Assembly (NCBI GenBank): GCA_905209435.1
Contig: CAJLTE010000121.1
Span: forward strand, 1 to 7,830
Length of the DNA stretch: 7,830 nucleotides
From: an uncultured Blautia sp.
GTDB taxonomy: Bacteria; Bacillota_A; Clostridia; Lachnospirales; Lachnospiraceae
Direction of reading: 5' to 3'
The position numbers and the translations under genes are program-made. Shown in pieces: positions 1-6,150 of the stretch. The notes under the pieces are model-generated. The model was given only the letters and a program-made list of their open reading frames with translations, made no database searches and was not told where the DNA came from. The stretch's first letter is position 1, and each line of letters opens with the position of its first letter.

Positions 1-68
1 TTGGTAACAAAAAATGCCGTATTTATGCGGCTTGTGGCGTTTTGCAAACGCCTATTGACCACATACTA
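1..68 (+). other. Hairpin-rich, apparently non-coding stretch at the window edge (possible 3' part of an RNA gene or upstream transcript)
   Basis: Two local hairpins are visible. GCCGTA (16-21) pairs with TATGCGGC's last six bases (26-31, one G-T wobble) around a 4-base loop. GGCGTTT (36-42) pairs perfectly with AAACGCC (46-52) around TGC. TGTGG (33-37) can alternatively pair with CCACA (59-63), enclosing the second hairpin. A strong terminator follows at once. The short open frames (frame 1 closes with TAA at 67-69, frame 3 near 109) give peptides that I do not recognise; in particular they do not look like the C-terminus of RecN, which often precedes spoIVB. The structure plus terminator suggests the tail of a small RNA or a 3' UTR, but the 5' part lies outside the window and I cannot name a family. 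Confidence 0.3.
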
Positions 69-108
69 AGAGAGGATAATCTCATTGCAGATTGTTCTCT
101 CTTTTTTT
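69..108 (+). terminator. Intrinsic terminator ending the transcript that enters from the left
   Basis: The 13-base arm 69-81 pairs with 90-102, with two G-T wobbles, around the 8-base loop 82-89. The stem runs directly into seven T residues (102-108). This is a complete rho-independent terminator on the + strand. It separates whatever lies upstream from spoIVB, so spoIVB needs a promoter between about 109 and 230. Confidence 0.82.
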
Positions 109-121
109 AACCAAATCAAGC

Positions 122-157
122 AAGTAGCGAAGCGGATTGCGAATATCCGCCTGACTT
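122..157. repeat. Interrupted inverted repeat in the spoIVB upstream region
   Basis: GCGGAT (132-137) pairs with ATCCGC (145-150) around a 7-base loop. AAGT (122-125) can pair with ACTT (154-157) outside it. No T-run follows, so it is not a terminator. A second perfect inverted repeat, ATCAAAA (175-181) with TTTTGAT (187-193), lies just downstream. Either could be an operator or may simply fold in the DNA or RNA; the function is unknown. Confidence 0.35.
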
Positions 158-159
158 AA

Positions 160-188
160 GAATATGATGTCGGGATCAAAAGATAATT
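160..188 (+). promoter_or_regulatory. Candidate sporulation (sigma-G/sigma-F-like) promoter for spoIVB
   Basis: GAATA at 160-164 fits the sigma-G -35 pattern. After 17 bases, GATAATT at 182-188 resembles the -10 pattern CATnnTA at five of seven positions. The predicted start is about 45 bases before the spoIVB ATG. In Bacillus subtilis spoIVB is transcribed in the forespore by sigma-F and sigma-G, so this type of promoter is expected. A competing sigma-A-like reading is TTGATA (189-194), 18 bases, TAAATT (213-218). The match is weak and the choice between the two is inference. Confidence 0.3.
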
Positions 189-241
189 TTGATATCTGTT
201 TGACTAAAAATGTAAATTAAATAAAGAAAGGATGTGCGGTA

Positions 242-1471
242 ATGAACAGAAGAAAAAAATACAGGTTTTTTGTCATATGTTGTCTTGCATTGGATCTGCT
301 GGCGATCATGCTGTTAGGGTACCGGTATCTGGACAGGAAGATACCCGATGAAATCCAGGTGTCCAGAGGAAGTGGTGAACAGGCTGAAGATGTGACGGAA
401 GTTCTCTCTGCACCATTGGTCACATTTGAGGATGCTGTCACAGTTTCACAGGACGGGGGATATATTCTGCCCTGTAAATTGCTTGGTTATATTCCGTTCA
501 AGGAGGTAAAAGTAACTCCGGTAGATGATCAGGAAGTCTATGTCAGTGGAAGCACAATAGGAATTTACATGGAAACAGATGGTGTTCTTGTAATTGACAC
601 AGGTGAGATTCAGGATCAGAATGGGGAAATAAAAGAGCCTGCCAAGAACATCGTCAGGCAGGGAGATTATATTGTCTCATTTAATGGACAGAAGATTTCT
701 ACAAAAAAAGAATTAATCAGTGATATAGCAGAACTTGATGGAAATGCAGTTACGCTGGAAGTAAGCCGTGAGGGAGAAAGCATCCCTGTATCTGTAACGC
801 CTGTAAAAGACACGAAAGGTGATTATAAACTGGGCATCTGGGTACGGGACGACACCCAGGGAATCGGAACTCTTACTTACGTAGACCAGAACGGAAATTA
901 CGGTGCCCTGGGTCACGGAATCAGTGATATAGACACAGCGCAGCTTCTGAATATCCGAAAGGGTGCGCTTTATAAAGCACAAATCCTTGCGATAAACAAA
1001 GGTACAAAAGGAAACCCTGGGGAACTGGCAGGGTTTATACGCTATGACGATAGGAACATCCTGGGAACTATTGAGGTAAACAGTAAAAATGGAATATACG
1101 GTCAATTTACACAAACTGCAGAAAGTGGAATTACTTTAAAAAAGATGCCAATTGCGCATAAACAGGAAGTAAAAACAGGATCTGCTGCAATTCTTTGCAG
1201 TGTGGATGGTCAGGTAAAGGAATACGACGCAGAAATTAAAAGAATCGATCTGAATCATGAAGATACGAATAAGAGCTTTGTAATACAAATAACAGATGAA
1301 GAACTTCTTGAGGCTACAGGCGGGATCGTGCAGGGACTCAGCGGAAGCCCGGTTTTGCAGGATGGAAAAGTGATCGGAGCAGTAACTCATGTGTTTGTCC
1401 AGGATTCTACCAGCGGATATGGGATATTTATAGAAAATATGCTGTGTAATACCAGAAAGCAGGTAAAATAG
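242..1471 (+). CDS. spoIVB: SpoIVB, forespore-secreted serine peptidase (family S55) of the sigma-K checkpoint
   Basis: SpoIVB is made in the forespore and secreted into the intermembrane space, where in Bacillus it cleaves SpoIVFA so that pro-sigma-K can be processed in the mother cell. The 409-residue protein is close to the usual length of about 425. It has a basic N-terminus and one membrane segment at about residues 9-27. A PDZ-like domain spans about 105-190 and contains the motif GDYIVSFNGQ (141-150). The S55 peptidase domain follows. It holds GALGHGISD (221-229), with the likely catalytic His225, and GLSGSP (365-370), with the likely nucleophile Ser367, followed by the family signature GAVTHVFV. 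The third catalytic residue cannot be assigned by eye. AAAGGA at 227-232, 9 bases before the ATG, supports this start. The next gene is spo0A, the conserved partner in spore formers. Confidence 0.97.
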   Translation: MNRRKKYRFFVICCLALDLLAIMLLGYRYLDRKIPDEIQVSRGSGEQAEDVTEVLSAPLVTFEDAVTVSQDGGYILPCKLLGYIPFKEVKVTPVDDQEVYVSGSTIGIYMETDGVLVIDTGEIQDQNGEIKEPAKNIVRQGDYIVSFNGQKISTKKELISDIAELDGNAVTLEVSREGESIPVSVTPVKDTKGDYKLGIWVRDDTQGIGTLTYVDQNGNYGALGHGISDIDTAQLLNIRKGALYKAQILAINKGTKGNPGELAGFIRYDDRNILGTIEVNSKNGIYGQFTQTAESGITLKKMPIAHKQEVKTGSAAILCSVDGQVKEYDAEIKRIDLNHEDTNKSFVIQITDEELLEATGGIVQGLSGSPVLQDGKVIGAVTHVFVQDSTSGYGIFIENMLCNTRKQVK

Positions 1472-1483
1472 ACGGATCTGAAC

Positions 1484-1523
1484 CAGGGAAGGCGGTGATT
1501 CGGAATGAGTTGCATCTTCCCTG
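1484..1523. repeat. Inverted repeat just downstream of spoIVB
   Basis: CAGGGAAG (1484-1491) pairs perfectly with CTTCCCTG (1516-1523) around a 24-base loop, 12 bases after the spoIVB stop. It is followed by TAAAAAAA rather than a T-run, so it is not a standard + strand terminator. On the other strand the T-run is on the wrong side. It could stabilise the 3' end of the spoIVB mRNA or bind a protein. Parts of the loop (GGCGG, ATTCGG) can also pair with 1544-1552, giving alternative folds. Confidence 0.45.
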
Positions 1524-1646
1524 TAAAAAAATCTGCGATATACCCGCCGAATGTCCTGATTGTCGTCAAGATAAAAATCGATTGCTGTCCAAAGATATCC
1601 AACTTTGCTGAAAAACGAAAACGAGGAAAAAATAAAGTAAAAAATG

Positions 1647-1667
1647 GTCGACAGAAAATAGGACGAA
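1647..1667 (+). promoter_or_regulatory. Possible Spo0A-binding (0A box) patch upstream of spo0A
   Basis: The 0A box is TGTCGAA on one strand or TTCGACA on the other. GTCGACA at 1647-1653 matches the second form at six of seven positions. GGACGAA at 1661-1667 matches the first form at five of seven, and TTCGGCT at 1677-1683 also matches weakly. They lie about 14-16 bases apart and 40-70 bases upstream of the predicted spo0A transcription start, which would suit autoregulation as known in Bacillus. Only the first site is a reasonable match. No convincing sigma-H promoter was found beside it. Confidence 0.35.
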
Positions 1668-1682
1668 CTCCCCTGTTTCGGC

Positions 1683-1712
1683 TTGATTTCTCCATTATCA
1701 TTCCTCTATAAT
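1683..1712 (+). promoter_or_regulatory. Sigma-A promoter of spo0A
   Basis: TTGATT at 1683-1688 and a perfect TATAAT at 1707-1712 are separated by 18 bases. Transcription should start near 1719, giving a leader of about 53 bases. The rest of the 300-base spoIVB-spo0A gap (1472-1771) holds the inverted repeat at 1484-1523 and the 0A-like patch; 1553-1640 shows nothing I can assign. Confidence 0.7.
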
Positions 1713-1771
1713 ATGTGATGTGCCGAAAAAAGAAAACATATTTGTAGAAGAATCAGGGAGGAGATAGCCTC

Positions 1772-2578
1772 ATGGAAAAATTAAATGTGGCAGTTGCGGA
1801 TGATAATGAGAGAATGGTGGAAGTACTTGGACAGATCATAGAAGAAGATAAAGACCTTGAACTGGTGGGAAAAGCACATAACGGAGAAGAAATCTGCAAC
1901 ATTATACGTGAAAAAGAGCCTGATGTTGTTGTTTTGGATATCATTATGCCGAAAATGGATGGCCTGGCTGTAATGGAAAAATTTGCTCATGACAAAAGTC
2001 TCAAAAAAGTGCCGGCTTTTATCGTGGTTTCTGCTGTAGGACAGGAACGGATCACGGAGGATGCATTTAATCTTGGTGCCGATTATTATGTGCTGAAGCC
2101 TTTTGATAACAAAATGCTGATCAACCGGATCAAACATGTACGTCGCGCAGGTACGCGAAGGTTGAGAGAAATCAGCCGCCAGCAGGAGAATACACAGGAG
2201 AAACCTGTTCCGGTGAGAAATCTGGAGACTGATGTGACAAACATCATTCACGAGATCGGTGTGCCTGCCCACATTAAAGGCTATCAGTATCTGAGGGATG
2301 CGATCATCCTTTCTGTAAATGATATGGAGATGCTAAATTCCATCACAAAAATACTCTATCCGACCATTGCAAAAAGACACCAGACGACAGCAAGCAGGGT
2401 GGAACGCGCGATCAGACATGCCATTGAGGTAGCATGGAGCAGAGGAAAAATGGACACTATTGACGAACTTTTTGGTTATACAGTCAGCACTGGAAAAGGA
2501 AAACCGACGAATTCAGAATTTATTGCTCTGATCGCAGATAAAATCAGACTGGAATATAAAAATCGCTCTTTCCAATAG
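1772..2578 (+). CDS. spo0A: Spo0A, master response regulator of sporulation
   Basis: Spo0A is the DNA-binding regulator that commits the cell to sporulation when phosphorylated; in clostridia orphan histidine kinases do this directly. The 268-residue protein matches the usual length (267 in Bacillus). The receiver domain (about 4-125) carries the acidic pair Asp10/Asp11, the phospho-acceptor Asp56 in VVVLDIIMP, Ser87 at the switch Thr/Ser position, and Lys109 in the LKP motif. After a charged, variable linker (about 126-150) comes the Spo0A-specific effector domain (about 151-265). Its helix-turn-helix region [18 protein letters not shown] (205-222) and the end [19 protein letters not shown] (243-261) are typical of the family. 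AGGGAGGAG at 1755-1763, 8 bases before the ATG, fixes the start. All phosphorylation residues are present, so the protein should be functional. Confidence 0.98.
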   Translation: MEKLNVAVADDNERMVEVLGQIIEEDKDLELVGKAHNGEEICNIIREKEPDVVVLDIIMPKMDGLAVMEKFAHDKSLKKVPAFIVVSAVGQERITEDAFNLGADYYVLKPFDNKMLINRIKHVRRAGTRRLREISRQQENTQEKPVPVRNLETDVTNIIHEIGVPAHIKGYQYLRDAIILSVNDMEMLNSITKILYPTIAKRHQTTASRVERAIRHAIEVAWSRGKMDTIDELFGYTVSTGKGKPTNSEFIALIADKIRLEYKNRSFQ

Positions 2579-2597
2579 TCATATTTTGGAGTATAAT
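2569..2597 (+). promoter_or_regulatory. Probable glgA promoter overlapping the end of spo0A
   Basis: A perfect TATAAT lies at 2592-2597. At the ideal 17-base spacing upstream is TTTCCA (2569-2574), which matches the -35 hexamer at four of six positions and lies inside the last codons of spo0A. The start would be near 2604, about 28 bases before the glgA ATG. No terminator separates spo0A from glgA, so read-through from spo0A is also likely. Confidence 0.45.
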
Positions 2598-2631
2598 TAT
2601 ATAACAAAGGCTACCAAGGAGGGTTTTTCGC

Positions 2632-4086
2632 ATGAAAAATATTTTATTTGCAACATCTGAAGCAGTTCCATTTATAAAAACAGGAGGTCTTGCAGATGTA
2701 GCAGGCTCTTTACCGAAATATTTTGACAAGAGATATTTTGACATTCGTGTGATCTTACCGAAATATGCATGTATGAAACAGGAATGGAAAGATAAAATGG
2801 AATATATCACACATTTCTACATGGATCTTGGATATAAGAATTGCTATGTAGGAATCATGCATATGGAATATGAGGGTATTCAGTTCTATTTTATTGATAA
2901 TGAGTACTACTTCAGCGGGCCGAAACCATATGACAGCGCACCGTGGGATCTGGAGAAATTCGCGTTCTTTTCAAAAGCTGTGTTATCTGTACTTCCGGTT
3001 ATCAGCTTCAGACCGGACATCATTCACTGTCACGACTGGCAGACAGGTCTCGTGCCGGTATATCTGCACGACAGCTTCCAGCAGAATGAATTCTTCTGGA
3101 ATATCAAGACTATTATGACAATACATAACCTGAAATTCCAGGGTGTATGGGATGTAAAAACTGTTCAGAATATTACAGGACTTTCTGACTATTACTTTAC
3201 AGCGGACAAGCTGGAAGCCTATAAAGATGCCAACTTCCTTAAAGGAGGTATCGTATTTGCAGACGCGGTTACAACTGTAAGTAATACCTATGCTGAAGAA
3301 ATCAAAACACCGTTCTATGGTGAGAAACTTGACGGCCTGATGTGTGCCCGTGCAAACAGTCTGCGTGGTATTGTAAACGGAATTGACTATAATACATTCA
3401 ATCCGGAAACAGACCCATATATCACCAAGACATATAATGCAACTACATTCAGAAAAGAAAAAGTTAAAAATAAAATTCAGCTTCAGAGAGATCTCGGTCT
3501 GGAAGAGAATCCAAAGGCAATGATGATCGGTATTGTTTCACGTCTGACAGATCAGAAAGGCTTCGATTTGATCGCGTATGTAATGGATGAGCTCTGTCAG
3601 GATGCAGTGCAGATTGTAGCTCTTGGAACAGGTGATGAGCGCTATGAGAATATGTTCCGTCACTTTGACTGGAAATATCATGGAAAAGTATCTGCACAGA
3701 TTTATTATGATGAAACAATGTCCCATCGTATTTATGCAGCATCTGATGCATTCCTGATGCCGTCCTTATTTGAGCCATGTGGTTTAAGCCAGCTGATGAG
3801 TCTCCGCTATGGTACACTTCCGATCGTCAGAGAAACAGGCGGACTTAAAGATACTGTTGAACCGTACAATGAATTTGAAGGAACAGGTACAGGATTCTCA
3901 TTCAGAAATTACAATGCGCATGAAATGTTGGCTACTGTACGTAATGCAGAAAGAATCTTCTACGATAAAAAACGCGAGTGGAATAAGATGGTTGACCGTG
4001 CTATGGCAGCAGATTTCTCATGGAATAATTCTGCACGTCAGTATGAAGAAATGTATAACTGGCTGATCGGTGATAAACTAGAATAA
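2632..4086 (+). CDS. glgA: Glycogen synthase, ADP-glucose type (GT5 family)
   Basis: GlgA transfers glucose from ADP-glucose to the non-reducing end of an alpha-1,4-glucan chain in the cytoplasm. The 484-residue protein has the usual length and both Rossmann-like domains of a GT-B enzyme. The N-terminal KTGGLADVAGSLPK begins at Lys16, the family's ADP-glucose-binding motif. HCHDWQT is at 132-138. The C-terminal domain has SRLTDQKG (303-310, with Arg304 and Lys309 at the positions expected to bind nucleotide phosphates) and FEPCGLSQ (380-387), whose Glu381 is the conserved catalytic-site glutamate, then the GTLPIVRETGGLKDTV block. AAGGAGG at 2616-2622, 9 bases before the ATG, supports the start. 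No glgB, glgC, glgD or glgP is adjacent, so this gene is separated from the rest of the pathway. Its position after spo0A hints at a link between glycogen storage and sporulation, which is inference. Confidence 0.97.
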   Translation: MKNILFATSEAVPFIKTGGLADVAGSLPKYFDKRYFDIRVILPKYACMKQEWKDKMEYITHFYMDLGYKNCYVGIMHMEYEGIQFYFIDNEYYFSGPKPYDSAPWDLEKFAFFSKAVLSVLPVISFRPDIIHCHDWQTGLVPVYLHDSFQQNEFFWNIKTIMTIHNLKFQGVWDVKTVQNITGLSDYYFTADKLEAYKDANFLKGGIVFADAVTTVSNTYAEEIKTPFYGEKLDGLMCARANSLRGIVNGIDYNTFNPETDPYITKTYNATTFRKEKVKNKIQLQRDLGLEENPKAMMIGIVSRLTDQKGFDLIAYVMDELCQDAVQIVALGTGDERYENMFRHFDWKYHGKVSAQIYYDETMSHRIYAASDAFLMPSLFEPCGLSQLMSLRYGTLPIVRETGGLKDTVEPYNEFEGTGTGFSFRNYNAHEMLATVRNAERIFYDKKREWNKMVDRAMAADFSWNNSARQYEEMYNWLIGDKLE

Positions 4087-4124
4087 AGTATATATTTGTA
4101 AACTATATATGTGAACTACGAAAG

Positions 4125-4168
4125 AGCAGGGAATATCACAGAGGGTATTCCCTGCTTTAAGTATTTTT
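4125..4168 (+). terminator. Intrinsic terminator of glgA
   Basis: AGCAGGGAATA (4125-4135) pairs perfectly with TATTCCCTGCT (4146-4156) around a 10-base loop. The T-tract is imperfect: TTT at 4156-4158, then TTTTT at 4164-4168. The stem lies about 40 bases after the glgA stop. It should isolate recA from glgA transcription. Confidence 0.78.
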
Positions 4169-4188
4169 ATGTGTTTCTGACAGCGGCA

Positions 4189-4231
4189 TTCCGATAGTTA
4201 CTGGGCGCAGGGTGAACAGTAACTTCCGATA
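4189..4231. repeat. Small inverted repeat flanked by identical 8-base direct repeats
   Basis: The order is TTCCGATA (4189-4196), GTTACTG (4197-4203), 13 bases, CAGTAAC (4217-4223), TTCCGATA (4224-4231). The inner arms are perfect inverted repeats and the outer octamers are perfect direct repeats abutting them. This is the geometry of a very small insertion with terminal inverted repeats and a target-site duplication. The whole inner unit is only 27 bases, so it could equally be an operator or chance. No T-run follows, so it is not a terminator. Confidence 0.5.
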
Positions 4232-4262
4232 ACAAAATTGTACAGGGGCGGAACAAAAAAGC

Positions 4263-4294
4263 TTGACATCCGTCCTGAAGTATAATACTATAAT
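4263..4294 (+). promoter_or_regulatory. recA promoter
   Basis: A perfect -35 TTGACA lies at 4263-4268. At the ideal 17-base spacing the -10 is TACTAT (4286-4291, four of six). It is flanked by two perfect TATAAT hexamers, at 4281-4286 and 4289-4294, whose spacings of 12 and 20 bases are poor. TACTAT is the most likely -10, with a start near 4298 and a leader of about 46 bases. Confidence 0.75.
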
Positions 4295-4304
4295 GAATAG
4301 AAAA

Positions 4305-4318
4305 CGAACATAAGTTCT
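4305..4318. promoter_or_regulatory. LexA (SOS) operator of recA
   Basis: CGAACATAAGTTCT matches the Gram-positive LexA/DinR box CGAAC-N4-GTTCG at nine of ten fixed positions; only the final G is a T. It lies just downstream of the predicted transcription start, where bound LexA would block the polymerase. recA and the tightly linked recX should therefore be induced by DNA damage after RecA-stimulated self-cleavage of LexA. Confidence 0.88.
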
Positions 4319-4343
4319 GAATATGCTTAAGGAGATTATATAA

Positions 4344-5408
4344 ATGATAAATGAAGAGAAACAGAAAGCGCTGGAAGCAGCACTTGGACATATTGAGAAA
4401 CAGTATGGTAAAGGATCTGTAATGAAACTTGGAGAATCCGGAGCGAACATGCAGGTAGAGACTGTTCCGACCGGTTCATTAAGTCTTGATATTGCACTTG
4501 GAGTAGGTGGTGTACCTAAGGGACGTATCATCGAGATCTATGGACCGGAATCCAGTGGTAAGACAACCGTTGCGCTTCATATGGTAGCAGAGGTACAGAA
4601 GAGGGGCGGAATCGCAGGTTTCATTGATGCAGAGCATGCATTAGATCCTGTTTATGCCAAGAATATAGGTGTAGACATTGACAACTTATACATATCACAG
4701 CCGGATAACGGTGAGCAGGCTCTGGAGATTACAGAGACTATGGTGCGTTCCGGTGCAGTAGACATAGTAATTGTCGACTCTGTGGCTGCTCTGGTACCGA
4801 AGGCGGAGATTGACGGAGACATGGGTGACAGTCATGTAGGTCTGCAGGCGCGACTGATGTCACAGGCACTCCGTAAACTTACAGCAGTTATCAGTAAGTC
4901 TAATTGTGTGGTTATTTTTATCAATCAGCTTCGTGAGAAAGTCGGTGTTATGTTTGGTAACCCAGAGACAACGACAGGTGGACGTGCGTTGAAGTTCTAT
5001 TCTTCTATCCGTCTGGATGTCCGCAGAGTGGAGACACTGAAACAGGGCGGTGAGATGGTAGGTAACCATACCAGAATTAAAGTTGTGAAGAATAAAGTGG
5101 CTCCGCCATTTAAGCAGGCTGAGTTTGATATTATGTTTGGAACCGGTATTTCCAAAGAAGGAGACATCCTTGATCTGGCGGCAGACTGCGGCATTGTAAA
5201 TAAGAGTGGTGCATGGTATGCATATAATGGCGATAAGATTGGCCAGGGCCGTGAGAATGCGAAGCTGTTCCTCAAGGAGCATACAGATATTTGTGATGAA
5301 ATTGAGAAGAAAGTAAGAATTCAGTATCATCTTCTCCCGGATGAAGCAGGACAGGAGAAAGAGACTGCAGCAGCATCGAATGCAGAGCAGGATAGTACTG
5401 AGGAATAA
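4344..5408 (+). CDS. recA: RecA recombinase
   Basis: RecA forms ATP-dependent filaments on single-stranded DNA, catalyses strand exchange and triggers LexA cleavage. The 354-residue protein has the usual length. Visible elements are the N-terminal helix (about 2-20), Walker [10 protein letters not shown] (67-75), Glu97 in DAEHALD (the catalytic glutamate equivalent to Glu96 of E. coli), Walker B VIVDS (142-146), loop L1 around [12 protein letters not shown] (155-166), and the [21 protein letters not shown] segment (193-213) that includes DNA-binding loop L2. The last 20 or so residues are acidic, as is typical. AAGGAG at 4329-4334, 9 bases before the ATG, supports the start. No intein or frameshift is present. 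Expression is expected to be controlled by the upstream LexA box. Confidence 0.99.
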   Translation: MINEEKQKALEAALGHIEKQYGKGSVMKLGESGANMQVETVPTGSLSLDIALGVGGVPKGRIIEIYGPESSGKTTVALHMVAEVQKRGGIAGFIDAEHALDPVYAKNIGVDIDNLYISQPDNGEQALEITETMVRSGAVDIVIVDSVAALVPKAEIDGDMGDSHVGLQARLMSQALRKLTAVISKSNCVVIFINQLREKVGVMFGNPETTTGGRALKFYSSIRLDVRRVETLKQGGEMVGNHTRIKVVKNKVAPPFKQAEFDIMFGTGISKEGDILDLAADCGIVNKSGAWYAYNGDKIGQGRENAKLFLKEHTDICDEIEKKVRIQYHLLPDEAGQEKETAAASNAEQDSTEE

Positions 5409-5410
5409 TA

Positions 5411-5992
5411 ATGGGAAATTCGTCGGGAGATCTGAGAGAATTTCTCAGAAATGCAGAGAACTTAAAAAGGCGTTCTGCAGAAAATCAGAATCATCAGAAG
5501 AAATCAATAGAGGAACCTGAAGAATACAGAGACGCAAGGCGTAAAGCCATGCGTCTCTTAGAACATATGGACCGCACAGAGAAAGGACTGAGGGACAAGC
5601 TGCGGCAGGCAGGTTTCAGTCAATTGGCGGTAGACTATGCGTTGTCATATGTAGAATCATACGGCTATATAGATGATGAGCGTTATGCCAGAACCTATAT
5701 CGCATACAGAATGAATACTAAGAGCCGCCAGAAAATCATACAGGAACTGATAAGTAAAGGCGTAGATAAAGAAACTGCAGCTGCAGCCTGGGAAGAAGAG
5801 GCGGCGTTAAATATGCCTGATGAGAGAGAAATCCTGTACCGGACAATTGAGAAAAAATATTGTCCTGATACTGAGCTCAATGAAAAAGAAATGCGTAGAT
5901 TACAGGGATATCTGATAAGGCGTGGATTCAGTTATTCAGATATAAAAAGTGCGCTTGAGAATATGAATATCCGGACAATTACTCAATGGTAA
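5411..5992 (+). CDS. recX: RecX, modulator of RecA
   Basis: RecX binds RecA filaments and regulates, usually limits, RecA activity. The 193-residue protein has the helical tandem-repeat make-up of the family. The diagnostic block is an L-x-x-K-L-x-x-A-G-F segment (60-69) followed by SYGYIDDERYA (83-93) and later KIIQELISKGVDKE (108-121). The third repeat ends with a similar RRLQGYLIRRGFSYSDIKSAL segment. The first 40 residues are hydrophilic, charged and probably disordered. The ATG lies two bases after the recA stop, and its ribosome site TGAGGA (5399-5404) is inside the end of recA, so the two genes are almost certainly co-transcribed and probably translationally coupled. That would place recX under SOS control. 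Confidence 0.93.
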   Translation: MGNSSGDLREFLRNAENLKRRSAENQNHQKKSIEEPEEYRDARRKAMRLLEHMDRTEKGLRDKLRQAGFSQLAVDYALSYVESYGYIDDERYARTYIAYRMNTKSRQKIIQELISKGVDKETAAAAWEEEAALNMPDEREILYRTIEKKYCPDTELNEKEMRRLQGYLIRRGFSYSDIKSALENMNIRTITQW

Positions 5993-6013
5993 TATTCTAC
6001 GGAATATGTTTTT
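5992..6013 (+). terminator. Weak intrinsic terminator after recX
   Basis: ATATTC (5992-5997) pairs with GAATAT (6002-6007) around TACG, followed by GTTTTT (6008-6013). The stem begins at the last base of the recX stop codon and is AT-rich, so termination may be partial. A second imperfect stem (6011-6019 with 6033-6041, one A-A mismatch) follows directly. Confidence 0.45.
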
Positions 6014-6075
6014 CAGAGGTCAGACCAGACAGCCTCAGAAATCGGAAAAATATTCAAACATTTCATTCGAAAAAC

Positions 6076-6104
6076 TTGACATAAGTATGAAAAAAAGATA
6101 AACT
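6076..6104 (+). promoter_or_regulatory. rny promoter
   Basis: A perfect TTGACA at 6076-6081 is followed after 17 bases by TAAACT at 6099-6104 (four of six). The start would be near 6111, giving a leader of about 40 bases. This gives rny transcription independent of recA-recX, so it need not be SOS-controlled. Confidence 0.65.
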
Positions 6105-6125
6105 TGTATTGTTGTATTGTACAAT
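6104..6125. repeat. Tandem octamer plus palindrome at the rny transcription start
   Basis: TTGTATTG is repeated exactly, head to tail, at 6104-6111 and 6112-6119. The second copy runs into the perfect 10-base palindrome ATTGTACAAT (6116-6125). The block begins at the last base of the -10 hexamer and covers the predicted start site, a classic place for an operator. I cannot assign a known regulator. Confidence 0.5.
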
Positions 6126-6150
6126 GAAAACAAAATAAGGAGGTGCTCCT

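Noticed and set aside
36..52. GGCGT-TTTGCAA-ACGCC looks like a tRNA anticodon arm (5-base-pair stem, 7-base loop), and 132-150 has a similar look
   Set aside because: No D arm, no GTTCGAATC-type T arm and no acceptor stem are present around either; the sequence after 52 runs into a terminator.
62..68. CATACTA resembles a sigma-G -10 element for spoIVB
   Set aside because: No fitting -35 lies 17-18 bases upstream, and the terminator at 69-108 would stop a transcript starting here.
713..1114. Minus-strand open frame of 133 codons inside spoIVB
   Set aside because: It is antisense to conserved PDZ/S55 coding sequence, has no recognisable domain, and is a shadow of spoIVB.
1485..1506. AGGGAAG followed by GGAAT as a possible sigma-H promoter for spo0A
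   Set aside because: The spacing is too short (10 bases), the -35 match is partial, and it lies inside an inverted repeat 265 bases from the gene.
1505..1711. A 68-codon open frame in the spoIVB-spo0A gap
   Set aside because: The peptide is unrecognised and very basic, the ribosome site is poorly placed, and the frame covers the 0A-like patch and the spo0A promoter. It looks like chance.
4091..4111. TATATAT...TATATAT inverted repeat right after glgA
   Set aside because: It is a pure AT self-complementary tract, expected by chance in such a gap; the GC-rich stem at 4125-4156 explains termination.
4860..5330. Minus-strand open frame of 156 codons inside recA
   Set aside because: It is antisense to highly conserved RecA sequence, and its cysteine-rich peptide resembles no family.
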